DNA of 33,101 nucleotides from Cochliopodium minus (GCA_024220525.1 JAMYWO010000023.1:143120-176220), one strand, 5' to 3'. Positions 1 to 11,588 are shown, numbered from the stretch's first letter. A program made the numbers and translations. Notes: generated by a model not told the origin, from the letters alone.

Positions 1-9
1 AAGGTGGAC

Positions 10-2367
10 TTATTCAATTAATTTCACTTTTTGAAATAACTCACTGAAAACAGTTTCCATTTTCTCTTTATTCAACCAAAAATCAATATTCTCGCCATAA
101 TCTTTATCATGAACCTTTTTGGCAATTGAAGATATCTTCTTTAAAAAGCCCTTGAAATTATTTTTTATTTTCTCCCATTTGGTGGCATTCATAGGTATTA
201 CAATTTCATTGGTGAATTGAGATATCTTGCTTCCCTCTTCACATCTCATGCTAATCCTCAATATTTCAGCTTTTTGTAGAGAGGTGATTTTTTTTCCGTT
301 GATATCTTTGGATTTATTGAAACTCATATCATAAAAGGTGGACATCATATTCATTCCTTCCTGGATCTTTTTCTTGGTGTGTTCATTTTCAGATATTTTG
401 ATCTCATATTGGAGGTCATTGATTTTGATGATGATTTTGGTGACATTCTGGTTGGGAATCTTCCATTGCAATTTGATGATGGGATACAATAGTTGCACAG
501 AAAAATCCTTGATCATGAATTCTTCAGGAACGAGGATTTTATCGATGCCCAAAGAGATTTGCGCACATTCATTGTTCTCCTGCTTCTTGGTGGTGAATGC
601 CTGCGTAATCTTTTGGGGATTTTCAAAAGGATTGCTTTCCTTATCACCACCAATGATCTGAGGATCGATATTCTTTATCAGATCATCCCTATTCCTGCAT
701 TCATATCCGAATTCCTTTTCGATCTCATAATCACCATATTGGAACAAAATTCGAATTTTGGAATCTTCTCCCACCTCCACATTGATGCTAAATTGATCCT
801 CCCTCTTCTTTCCGTAAAGAAATACATCAATAAAGCCAATGGATGTGTTTTCATCGATATCTTGGCTCTCACCCTCAAACAAATGAATCCGATACGCTTC
901 TGCATCAGTTGAATGGATAATAGTATCATCACAAGGGAGCTCGCTGTATCTGGGGATCACTTTTAAAAAGGAGACGAGATAAGTGGAATGATAAAGCTTT
1001 GTAATCTTTCCTGAAAGTGGATTTCTCACTGCGTATCCAATGGAGGAAGGCAGGATGTTGGAGAGCAAAATGGATCCTAATGACTTCATTGAGTTTTCGT
1101 CGAATCTCGTCGAGAGAACTGCTCCTCTTATCGCTGCTCCTTCCGAAACAGCGAGATCAGGGTTAATAGGAGAAATTGGTTCAAAAGAGAATAATTCTGT
1201 GAATCTTTTCGATATTTCCGGTATTCTCGAACTTCCTCCTATCAAAATCACTTTTTCCACTTCTTTTACTTCAAAGTCACTTAGCAATTTTTCCACCAAA
1301 TCAAAACATTTGTTAAAGAAAGGAGTGCTTATTTCTATAAAAGTGGATTTAGTTATTTCGATCTTTGGAAGTTCCTCGCATCCCAAACAAGATAGATTGA
1401 TGTTTATCTTTTCTTGTGTTGACAGCTTTTCTTTGGCTGTTTTGCATCTTTGCTTCAGCGATTCCATCTGGGATTTGGTGAGTTTTTGTTGAAAAGATGA
1501 ATCTTTAGTGATTTCGACTACTTTATTGAGGACGTATTCGGAAATCAAAAAGTCAAGATCTTCTCCTCCCAATTGGGAATCTCCTGAAATTGCTAATGCA
1601 TTGATTTCTTTGGGTTTTACGGAGAGAAGGGTGATATCTAGCGTTCCTCCTCCCAAATCAAACACCAAACACTTTGTCTCTTCCTTCAGTTCCGCGTCCA
1701 GGGACATCCTAAACTTCAACGACGCTGCTGTTGGTTCTGCCAACAATTCAACTACTTTCAAACCTGCTGATTCCGCTGCTATTCTCGTAGCTTTTCTCTG
1801 TGGTTCTTTGAAATGAGCCTTTTTTTAAAGGGGGTAAATAAGTAATTCTTTTGAAGATATATATCAAAGAAATACAAAAATAAACATAAATATAAAAAAA
1901 TTTTTTTTTTTTACTGGGACAGTTATCACTGCTTTCACAATATTTTCTCCAATGTAAGCAGATGCCTTTTCTCTTAAAAAATTCAAGATAAATGATGAGA
2001 TTTCTTCTGCAGAATAGATATTTCCCTTGGAGATAATGAGGTTTTGGCTTGAGTTTTTTTCTTTTACTACTTTAAATGGATAATTTCTTTTCTTGAATTC
2101 TGCTGGGTCCATTAATATCCCTCCAATGAATCTTTTTGAATCATAACATAATCCTGAACTATCATTTATTGATTCCACTATTGCAGATGTTCCTATCAGT
2201 GGGATAGTCGACTCTTTGAAATAGACGCAGCTTGCGATTGTTTTATTTCCTGCTGTGTCAAGAGGTATTGTTTCTATCTTGTTTCCATTCCAATATGAAA
2301 CAGATGAGAAAGTTGTTCCAAGATCAATTCCAACTATTATCTGTGATTTTTTTTTATTTACACTCAT
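10..2367 (-). CDS. Divergent Hsp70-family chaperone-like protein, 753 aa, 2 exons
   Basis: Exons are 2367-1915 and 1818-10; the 96-base GT-AG intron falls between Pro151 and Ala152 and rebuilds the Hsp70 stretch TVPAHFKEPQRKAT. The N-terminal ATPase half is clear: phosphate-1 loop GIDLGTT (about residue 13), AEPTAA (about 178), phosphate-2 loop FDLGGGTLD (about 204) and adenosine loop LIGGSSRIPE (about 343). Residues about 390-520 resemble a diverged beta substrate-binding domain. The last 230 residues do not look like the usual helical lid. They hold beta-like segments (VQLLYPIIKLQWKIP, FTNEIVIPM) and end KVKLIE with no EEVD or KDEL, so neither a TPR-co-chaperone tail nor an ER-retention signal is seen. 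There is no signal peptide, so it is probably cytosolic. ATP binding looks intact; the client or partner is unknown. It is not a housekeeping Hsp70. Confidence 0.9.
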
Positions 2368-2574
2368 CTTTTCTCTTTTTGATTTTTTTTTTTTTCAAAA
2401 TTTTCTCAAATCAATTTAAATTTTCTCAAAGATTAATATATTTAAGATGTTATGATTTTCATACAATTTTCAATAAAATTTATAAATATAAAATTTAATA
2501 ATAAATATATTAAATAAATATTTATAAAAAATATATTATAAAATTGAAAATTGTAAAAATTCATTTAGACTCAA

Positions 2575-3002
2575 AGGATGTACAGCTAAAAATACATATG
2601 TAATGCATTATTTTCAGAAATCAATTTCGATGATTCTATGATTTTAATTTTTTGTTGTCAAAAATTCATGTAAACAGCAGGTGTGGCCTCTTGGGGGATA
2701 AGTGTATTCATATCCCACACTTATTTCGGATAACCCAATGGATTTTATTTATCTATCGAACCCTCATGGACGCTGCATGCCTGAAGAGGCCTGGCGGCAA
2801 TGTGAAGATGTTTGATATTTCGATTTATTGGGGCAGTTGAATAGAACGATTCTATCAGCAATTTGGATTTGCGGGGATGAATCAAAAAAAACTTATGTTC
2901 CATGTGTTCATTGGGACAGCCAGTTGTGGACTGGTGTTCTTTACCCAGTATTTACCGGAATTAGGGACCACTTATGCGTGGGGGTGAACGAACATACAAT
3001 TT
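2575..3002. other. G+C-raised island of unknown nature (structured RNA or decayed coding DNA)
   Basis: This stretch is visibly richer in G+C than the flanks on either side, which are almost pure A/T. No convincing protein runs through it. The best frame on the plus strand (about 2706-3001) is open but for one stop and resembles no family I know. Complementary segments suggest folding: GGCCTCTT at 2685-2692 matches AAGAGGCC at 2784-2791; between them ATAAGTGT (2698-2705) matches ACACTTAT (2717-2724); and GGGATA (2695-2700) matches TATCCC (2711-2716), which is mutually exclusive with the previous hairpin. A further hairpin CCAGT/ACTGG lies at 2920-2934. I could not match it to tRNA, 5S, U1-U6, U3, SRP or RNase P motifs. 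On the minus strand a T8 run (complement of 2884-2891) could end a Pol III transcript. Function unknown. Confidence 0.4.
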
Positions 3003-3415
3003 AAATATTGACACTTAATATTGTCCTTGTCAATTTAATTTATACTAATATTCTTTAAAAAATAGATACCAATTGACATCTTGCATCCTTCAGATTAATG
3101 TAAGTAAATTTTAAATTATTTAAAGAAAAAATTAAAAAAAAGGAGAAAAAAAATCTTTGAAGAAATAAGTTTTTTAAAATAAAAAAAGAAAAATGTATTC
3201 AAATCAAATACAAGATAACTAAATCTCTTTCCTCAAATATTTTTACACTGAAAAATATAAAAAAAATTCTGTTGTTTATAATTCCAATAATTAGAAAATT
3301 GCATCTAAAATAGGTATTGATATCAATTTATTATTAGATTATAATATCCAAATACCAACATCAGGGCCAAAATTGGATAAATTTATTCATTTAAATCAAA
3401 TTATCTTTCAAAAAG
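3003..3415. other. A/T-rich stretch with one short open frame
   Basis: Mostly A/T-rich sequence. A 46-codon open frame at 3313-3453 on the plus strand has protein-like composition (for example IPTSGPKLDKF) and ends at a stop. It overlaps the start of the weak gene model at 3416 in another frame. It may be an exon of a decayed gene; I could not join it to anything with a sensible splice site. Confidence 0.3.
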
Positions 3416-3809
3416 ATGAGCAAATTCAATCAATTTGGAAATCCAAAGTATAAAGGACAGAAACATTGTTCAGTTCATTTTAATGGTTGCAATCAAACAA
3501 AATATCTTGTATAATTAAAAAAATTAATTTCAATAAATAGTAACAAAAAGGATTATAGGTTGATCCAATTGCTCTGACTCAAGAATTCTACGAATATGCT
3601 TGGGGAGATAAACAAAAATCAAAACATTTTCCATCTTTTGAAGATTATTTGTCGAGAATTTCACCAAATGAAGCAAGGTATTGCAAATCGATGTACAATA
3701 AAGTCCAATTATTTAAGAAATCACAAGATAATTTGAATAGAGATTAAAGACTTTAATAAGAGAAAATCTAATAGATGAATCCAATGATTTTACAAAAGGA
3801 TATTTTTAA
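3416..3809 (+). CDS. Hypothetical small protein, about 92 aa, 3 exons (weak model)
   Basis: Three pieces join in frame: 3416-3508 (begins ATG, has HCSVHFNGC), 3559-3677 (LTQEFYEYAWGDKQ, HFPSFEDYLSRISPNEA) and 3743-3809 (TLIRENLIDESNDFTKGYF, then TAA). The introns are GTATAA...TTATAG (50 nt) and GTATTG...AATAGAG (65 nt). Exon 2 looks genuinely coding by composition. I do not recognise the family. Because an open frame in another phase overlaps exon 1, and another orphan exon-like piece follows near 3961-4024, this could equally be the remains of a larger broken gene. Confidence 0.33.
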
Positions 3810-4299
3810 AGTAATGTTGAATCAATTGATGTAAATTTTCAACTATAAATTTATTAAAAAAATTTTCTCTGAAAAAAAACTCTTCAAATTGAAACTTTTT
3901 TTTGTCTTTTGCTTTTTCCTTTTTGGAACAAAATTAAAAAACTATCGTTTTTTTTGCAGCTTTTAACTGCTATCATCTTATTCCTGATGGGTACTTCAGT
4001 TATCTTGAAAATTTAAAATTAATTTAACTATTTGAATTGAATAAAATGTGAATTTCAATAATTTTATTTTTGTTTGCTATACACTTTGGAAATAAAGATA
4101 CCTTTCCTTCATTACAATACTTTAATTCATTACAATACTTTAATTCATTACTATATTTTTGTTGTTTTTTGAAGAAATAATAAAAAATAAAATAATAAAA
4201 AAAATTAAAGTTGAATTTTTAGAAAAAAGCTAAAAGAATGAATAGTAATTTATCTTTAACAAATTAAAGATAATTTCAAATTTTTTAAATATTTTAAAG
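3810..4299. other. Intergenic or intronic stretch with one orphan exon-like piece
   Basis: A/T-rich. After a good acceptor (TTTTTTTGCAG, ending about 3959) there is a short plus-strand open piece reading FNCYHLIPDGYFSYLENLKLI and then a stop near 4024. It could be a 3' exon of the preceding weak model or a remnant. The rest shows only a short tandem repeat at 4109-4152. Confidence 0.3.
4109..4152. repeat. 18-bp tandem repeat, about 2.4 copies
   Basis: The unit TCATTACAATACTTTAAT occurs at 4109-4126 and 4127-4144, followed by a partial third copy (TCATTACT). It lies upstream of the zinc-finger exon. Confidence 0.8.
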
Positions 4300-4907
4300 A
4301 GAGATTACCTGGATTTTCTCCAAAAATAATCGAAGGATTGTGTCATCAATGCAAAATTATAAAGCAAGAGGTGATAGTGTGTGTCAATTATGATGAAAGG
4401 AAAAATATTGGTAACTGTGGAGGAGGATATTGTGCAGATTGCATTGAGAAGCACCATCAACAAGACTTCTGTTCCTTGTCAAAATTGGAATATTGGAAAT
4501 GTTTCTTTTGTGATAACCCAAACATCAATGTATCCGAGAAATATAAAAAGATAAAGAAGAATCATCCAAAAACAAATGGAGAGATCCACATTCTTGATTT
4601 AAGCCCATTCAATTACATTTTGGTTGATTGTTTAATTTTTTTAGGTTCCTTAGAAGTTGATTCTACAGTTCCAGCTGATGATCAATATAATCTGAAAGGA
4701 AACAACAATCTTCAAGAGGATAATTTGGATTTTGGTGACAAATCTGAATCAATTTGCTATTGCTGCAATCATTTGGGGGTAGTTGAAGTATGCTCCGATT
4801 GTAACTTTAAATTTTGTAATAAATGCTTTGATTTTGATCTGGGTGAATGTCGAGGTTGTGATCATGATCTCTCCAGCAGTGATCAAGAGCTTGAAATTAA
4901 TTTATAA
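4300..4907 (+). CDS. CDCA7/MAO-A-repressor-like 4CXXC zinc-finger protein, 5' end not found
   Basis: A single long exon follows an acceptor (TTTTAAAG) at 4299 and runs to TAA at 4907, about 202 residues. It begins ERLPGFSPKIIEG, leading into Cys pairs CHQC, VC, YCADC and WKCFFC. That order matches the cysteine-rich R1 domain of the CDCA7 family (zf-4CXXC_R1), which binds hemimethylated or non-B DNA in animals and plants. After an acidic linker a second Cys-rich cluster follows (CYCCN, VCSDCNFKFCNKC, CRGC), probably a second zinc-binding module. No in-frame ATG lies between the upstream stop (4257-4259) and the domain, so the start must be in an upstream exon or is lost. The usual CDCA7 N-terminal region is not visible. 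The domain call is fairly good; the gene may be 5'-truncated. Confidence 0.65.
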
Positions 4908-5126
4908 TTCAATAAATAAATAAAAGCAAGATTGAAAGATTATGGAATGATTTTCAAATTTATTTTTCTTTGTCAAAATCAATAATTAATAAAGGATTCA
5001 AATTTAAGCTGTTGTTTTATAAAAAGATTTTTCAAACATGATTTTTATTTGATTTGTCTTTTTTGTTGCCAAATCAAAATAAAATAAATTTTTTTTTAAA
5101 ATTTTATTTTATTATTGATTAAATTA

Positions 5127-8100
5127 TTAGTTATCTTCGTTTCTCAAATCACCAACACTACAAAAAGACTCGAGATGATCATCTTCAACAACATTGGAAA
5201 TAGTAAAAGGCTTGACGATCATGACTTTGATGCGCTCCTCACTGATGAGAATGGCAGCAGCAGAGTTGTGGCCACCACAGTAATGAGAAGAAGAGAACAC
5301 TGTCAAAACTTTGGCTCCCTTCTGTATGTCCACTCCCAAATCCTTACGTTGATGAGCTCTTATGATATAACTACAACCTTTAATAGATAATAATTTTTAT
5401 TTTTTATTGTTTAAATTCTTTTTATTTTATTTTTTTAAAAATTAATTTTTTTTAATAAATTAATTTTAAAATTATAATTTATAATTAAAAAATAATTTAT
5501 TTAATAATTTCTTTTTGTTGTTAAAAAAATTGGTTTTTTTACCAGTTTTTTTGAAAAATTCGTCCATTGCTCGATGACTGAAAATACAAGTGTTACCACC
5601 TCTCTCATTTGTTCCAAACAAAGAATTATCATTGTCCAATTCTAATTGTTAAAAAAATATTTTAATTTTTAAATTTAATTTTTAATTATTCATTGAATTA
5701 TTAAATTTATTTTTATTTTTTAAAATTTTAAAATTTATTCAATTTTTAATTATTATTAAATTTTATTTATTTCTTGATACTTTTTTTATTTATTTTATTT
5801 CATTTTAATTTTTTAACATAATTTCTTTATTATTTGATTATTATTTTTTATTTTTTATTTTTATTAATTTATTTCATTTAATTTTTTTATTTCATTTAAT
5901 TTTTTATTTATTATTTTACCTTCTTCTTCGTCGGGTTCGGCAGGGTCAGCCCACATGAGATCGAAAGTGAAGGGGAGTTGGTTAGTTTGATCCATCAATA
6001 GATGTTGTTCGGTGAGGGGTCTTTGTATGTTTTCTATGTCATGCAAGATGTTCTTTGATCCTCCTAATCAAAATTTTAAAAATAAAAATTTTAAAAAAAT
6101 CAAATAAAAATAAAAACAAAATAAAAATAAAAAATTAAAATGAAAATGAAAAATAAAAATAAAATATAAAATATAAAAAATAAAAAATAAAAAATAAAAA
6201 AATAAAAATGAAATAAAAAATAAAAATAAAAAATATAAAATTATAAATAATAATAAAATAATAAAATAATAGCAAAGATGAATAAAAAATAAAAATAAAA
6301 ATAAAATAAAATAAAAAACAAAAAACAAATATAAAAAATAAAATAAAAAAAGAATTATAAAATTATAAAAATTTATTTACCTTGAGTGTAACGAGGAACA
6401 CCACCGTGCACACAAAAAATACGCTTGTCCACTACCGCAGCAAGAGGGAGATAGTCAAATACATTATTTACAGCCTCCCAAACCTATTGAAAAAATAAAA
6501 AATGAAAAATAAAAAAAATAATATTAAAATTAAAAATAATTAAAAATAATTAAAAATAAATGTTTTTTTGATTAATAAAAGAAATAATAAATAAAATAAG
6601 AAAAAAATATCAAGAAAATAAAATAAAAGTTTTGTCAAACGAAAAATAAAAAAAATAAAATGTAAAATGAAAAATATAAAATAAAATAAATATAAAATAA
6701 AATATAAAATAAAATATAAAATAAAATATAAAATAAAATATAATAAAAAAAATAATGAAAAAATAAAAATTTCAAGAATAATATTATAATAAAAATAATT
6801 AAAATAAAAACAAACTTTGAAACAAAAAATATTGTTTTTAGAGTAAAAAATAAAATTAAAGGTAAGAAAATACAAAATGAAAATAAAATGATAAAAAAAT
6901 AATATTAAATAAAAAATAAAAATTTTAATTTTACCTTGTCACCCATATCATTGTTACCAAACAAAGCTCTGCATTGAGCTTTGAAAGAGGTGCTTTCATA
7001 GAGTTCGGTGTCTCCGTTGACGTCGCGGAACTCGTGATTGCCTCTCAGGAGGAACACCTTGGTGGGATGCATCAACTTTAATGCGAATAAATACATCACT
7101 GTTTCTACTGAGTGTGGTCCTCTGTCTACATAATCCCTATTTAAAATAAAATTTTGTTAAATTAAAAAAAAATCACCTTAAATAATAAAAATTAAAAAAT
7201 AAATAAAAATAAATTATTTTTTTCATGAAAAATTTTAATTTAAAAAAAATTTAAAGAAAAATTAAAAAAAAAAAATTAAATTAATACAAAAATGAAAAAT
7301 AAAAATAAAATAAAAATAAATGTTTTGTGAAAAAAAAAAATCAGAAAAATAAAGGTTTTGTAAAAAAAAAAATCAGAAAAATAAAACAAAAATAAAAAAA
7401 TAAAAATTTTGGTTTTTTACCCTAAAAACAATACAGAACGAGCAGGACACAACTTTAAACCGAAATTCCAAAAAGACTTTGAAAAAAACTGCAAATCCTT
7501 GTAGTTTCCATGAACATCTCCCAAAACATAGGAAGGGGAGGAAAGGGAGAGAAGTACGGGATCCTCCGCCATCACTTTTTGCACTTGTTGGCAGAGGGGG
7601 ATGCAGAGTTGGAGAAATTCTTGTTGGTGTTTGTGCCATACATGTGATGGCTCGTCCCATTCGTAGTTGTAATCTTTCACTGGCAAAAATCCTTTGTTTT
7701 TTTTTGTATAGAAAAAATGAAAAATATTTTAAAAATAGTTTTAAAATTAAAAAAAACTTTATTATAATATAAAATAAGAAAAATAAAAAAATAAAAACAA
7801 TAGAAAAAGACAAAGAAATTTAAAAAAAAAATTTTATAAATCAATAAAACTTAATAAAAAAGAAATAAAACAAAACAAAATCATGAAATAGAATATAAAT
7901 ATAATGATAAAAAAAAAATAAAAATCAAAATAAAGAAATGAGAAATAAAAAAATTCAACAAAAGATAAAAAATATAAATGAATAATTTTTGGTAATACAA
8001 ATTATAAAATTAAATTAAATAAAACAAAATAAATAATGAAAAAGACAAAAATAAAATAAAGAAATGAGAAATAAAACAAAAAAAAATTTTATAAAACAAA

Positions 8101-11100
8101 ATCATGAAATGGAATATAAATAAAATGATAAAAAATAAAAAAATAATGATAAGATAAAAAATAAATAAAAAAAAAATCAAAATCAAAAGAAATGAGAAAT
8201 AAAAAATAATGATAAAATTTTTTTTTTTACCTTGTGTGAGACATGTGATCAAACTTTGAGCCATGATGTTGGGCTGTGTAGTTTTATTTTTTTCGTATAT
8301 TGTTTTAAGTGATTTTGTTGAACCCAACATGTTTATCATGCTTTCTCCTGCAAAAAAAAAATGAATAAAAATGCTAAAAAAATAAATAAAAATGCTAAAA
8401 AATAAAAACAAAAAAATAAATATTCAAATTAAAATAAAAATAAAATAATTCAAAAAATGTTAAGAAAATGATGTTCTTTAAATTTTAAAAGTAAAAAGAA
8501 AAATCAAAAAAGAAAAATGAATAAATCTGAAAATAAAATGAAGTAAAAATAAAAAGAAGAAAGAATAATTTTAAATAATGTAAAAACTAAAACAATAATA
8601 CAAAACAAAAAGAAAAAATAAAAATAAGATAATTCAAAACGTGTAAAGAAAATGATGTTCTTTAATGTTTAAAAGTAAAAAGAAAAATCAAAAAAGAAAA
8701 ATGAATAATGAAAAAAGAAAAATGAAGTAAAAATAAAAAAAAAAGAAAAAATAAATAAAAATAAAATAAGTAAATAAAAATAAAATAAAATGAAATAAAA
8801 AATTTTTTACCGAGAGGATTAGCACCAAACTGATCCAACTTTGCAAAACTAGTCTGAATTCCCTTAAACTTCAAAAGATTCTTGTTTTTGTTACGATACT
8901 TTGCATTGGTATCCAAAATATGGACGTCGCCGAAAGTCTCGTCATCGCTGTATCCTCCGAAAAGGTAGAAATGGCTCCCGACGACGTTGCAGGTGTTCCA
9001 GCAACGGGTGGGGAGGTTGGTGAGGCCGGTGAAGGAGGGTTTGTACCATGTGAGGGTGTCCAAGTTGAGGACGTACATGTCGTTCAATGTTTCTTTCACT
9101 CCGTTCTCGTTGATGGTTCTCCCACCTGTTTGTTTGGAAAAAAAAAAATGAGTAAAAAATATTTAATAAAAAAAAATTGAAACAAAACAAAAATAAAATC
9201 AAAAATAAATCAAAAATAAAATGAGAAAAAAAAAATAAAATAAATAATGAATCAAATAAAATAAATGCCAAAAAAAAATTATTTGAAGATTTTAAAAATG
9301 GGAAACTAATACAAAATAATTTAAAGGTTTAAAAATGAAATAAAAATAATAAAATAAAACTATTTAAAGGTGATTTTGCACGAAAAATAATTTTAAAATT
9401 ATTGAAATCAAATAATGGAAGATGAAAAAACCAAAATTGATTTAAAATAAAGTTTTAATCAAAGAAAAAAAAAAGATAAAAAATAGAATCAAAAATATTT
9501 AAGGTCAAAATTAAATAAAATTGAAAAAAAAAAAATCAAATAAAAAAAATTAAGAGATTACCAATAACATATATTTTATTATCTACAGCGACCATAGCAT
9601 GATTGTATCTAGGACAAGGACACTCACCAACAGTGTCAGGCTGCATCCAAAAGACACTGTTCTCGACAAAGTTGAAGCAGAGAACGTAAATGTCGTTGGT
9701 GCAGGAGGTGGCGCTTGTTCTTCCTCCGAAGACTACTAGACAGTGGTGGTCTTCCCATTCTATGTATACTGACCCGTGGTAGGCTCTTGGTTCTGGCCCG
9801 CTTGTGTTTATTGGTCTCCAAAAACATTCGTCTTTTTTAAAAAATAAAAATAAAAAAATAAAATATAATATTATCAAATATAAAAAAAAATAAATAATAT
9901 TAAATAAAAAAAATAAAAAAAATCAAATAAAAAATAATTAATGATATTAAAATAAAAAATATAAACAATAAACAATAAAATGAAGAATAAATAAAATAAT
10001 ATCCAAAAAAATAAATAATTAATAAATTAAATAAACAATCAAATGAATAAATGAGAAAAAAAATTAATAAATGACAAAATAAATTATTCTTACCTTCTTC
10101 AACTTCTAATAGATACAAATCGTCCATATAATCAATTCCATTAGTACCCCCAAATACTATCAACTTATCTCTGACTAAATCAATGGAGTGGCCATATCTT
10201 GCAGGTGGAGGATCTTCGTGTTTTTTAATTTCTTTCCATTCCCAATCTTCTAAATTTTCGCCTAAATTGAGGGGAAGAATATTTTTTACAAACAAAATTA
10301 ATAAATGATTTTTCGTTTATAAAAATTTAATAATTTTTGAGAGAATATTCAAAAATCTGATTTATTAATGTAGTACTGTATATTGAAAGCAAAATAATGA
10401 TGAATGGAACCATTCAAGATTATATAATTCATATCTTTATTAATAAAGAATTATTGAGGTGAAAAATTCTTACGTGGATGCAATATCCATAGATCAGACA
10501 AGGCTACATTTTGAGAAAAACCTCCATAAATCAATATTTTATCTATCTTTCCTTCTCTAAATCCTGTCGCACTATTATTAAATGGAATTAAATTAATTTT
10601 GGAATTTTTTTGATATCATTGAATATTGCAAATAATAATCTATTAAAGCCTGAATATAATACGATTGAATGATTATATTTGTTGGGATCTTTTAAATTTG
10701 TCTGAGATCTTTAAATCTGTTATGAATAATAAAAATAATCTTTGAATCTTCAGAAATTTTGAAGTTTATAAAACAAAATAGATTTATGATATCCCTTGTT
10801 ATTGATCCGCTGATGAATAAATAAAAAAAAAATTTATTATATTCACCTGTGACAATATCTAGGGAGTGGCATGTCATTTCCTTTTGGTATTATTTCTTTC
10901 CATTCCATTATTTCTAAATATATATAAGATTTTTTTGAAGAATAAGAAGGAAATTAAATAAAATTTCAGATTTGATCTTTAAAAAGTATGATTTTTACTT
11001 GTGTTGAATAAAAATATAGATGGCAGAAATACATTCTTTGTTTTATTTAGAACAATTTTCTTCTCTTCAAAGATTTTAGGTATACGAAAGTCATCCAATA

Positions 11101-11290
11101 CAGAACTTCCACCATAAACAATCAAATATTTGATTCCATCTCTTATCCATACTGTAGATGTATGTCCTCCCATCTTTTATGAACAAAATATTTTATAAAT
11201 TTAAAAAATCGTTTAATAAAATTAGAAGTGAGGTAATATTATTACTGGAGGTGGTAATTTTCCCCAAGGAGATCTTTGTACGTTAATCAT
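5127..11290 (-). CDS. Kelch-repeat / PPP-family Ser/Thr phosphatase fusion (PPKL/BSU1-like), 774 aa, 14 exons
   Basis: Exons: 11290-11246, 11173-10999, 10913-10847, 10571-10474, 10261-10094, 9831-9562, 9125-8811, 8347-8231, 7691-7421, 7136-6935, 6483-6381, 6063-5920, 5641-5543, 5377-5127. All 13 junctions keep phase. Residues about 17-375 hold six kelch blades (LIVYGG, ILIYGG, LIVFGG, LVVFGG, IYVIGG, FYLFGG, with RYGHS-type spacers). Residues about 419-774 are a PPP phosphatase: GDVHG (476), GDYVDRG (509), RGNHE (540), HGG (602), NERGG, IRAHQ (His700) and HYCGG (Tyr724). All metal ligands and catalytic residues are present, so it should be an active two-metal phosphatase. No signal peptide or membrane segment; probably cytosolic or nuclear. 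Kelch-PPP fusions (PPKL, BSU1) are known from plants and alveolates. The phosphatase half has unusual signatures ([14 protein letters not shown]), so common origin with PPKL is not certain. Confidence 0.93.
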
Positions 11291-11588
11291 TCTAAATAAT
11301 TAACAATATATATTGAATAAAAGACTTTTTTTTTTTATTTAATTTATTCAGTACAACAAAAAAAAAAATATAAAAAAAAAAAAAAAATAAAGGCAAAATA
11401 ACAATGAAAGATACAGGCAGGGATCTTTGGATTTGATATATAATTTGAAATCAAAGAAATTATAAAATTTTGAAACCCAAAACATCAAAAAATATTGAAA
11501 ACTTCTTTAATAATGAATAATTATATATACAAAAATTTTTTTTACAAAAAAACACTTTGAAAGAATGGAATCAAAATAAATAATAGAA
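11291..11588. other. Intergenic spacer, A/T-rich
   Basis: This lies between the start of the kelch-phosphatase gene and the end of the kinase gene, both on the minus strand. It carries homopolymeric A and T runs. I see no further feature in it. Confidence 0.6.

Noticed and set aside
338-1816. Plus-strand open frames opposite the Hsp70-like gene
   Set aside because: They are antisense shadows; the minus strand has clear Hsp70 motifs throughout.
2695-2721. H-type pseudoknot from GGGATA/TATCCC and AGTGT/ACACT
   Set aside because: Both crossing loops would be zero nucleotides long, which is not feasible; alternative hairpins are more likely.
2740-2830. A GGGTTCGATA box-B-like string on the minus strand of the G+C island, suggesting a tRNA
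   Set aside because: The flanking bases do not form acceptor, D or T stems, and no anticodon arm is found.
6068-6875. Long Phe/Leu/Ile/Tyr-rich open frames (6068-6328, 6540-6875, also 7721-7813, 31536-31804, 14392-14703)
   Set aside because: They are translations of A/T-only intron repeats. The intron borders around them are fixed by in-frame homology of the flanking exons.
5127-11290. Two separate genes, a kelch protein and a phosphatase
   Set aside because: Exons 7, 8 and 9 (8811, 8347-8231, 7691) join at matching phases through [13 protein letters not shown] and [12 protein letters not shown], with no stop or start between the halves.
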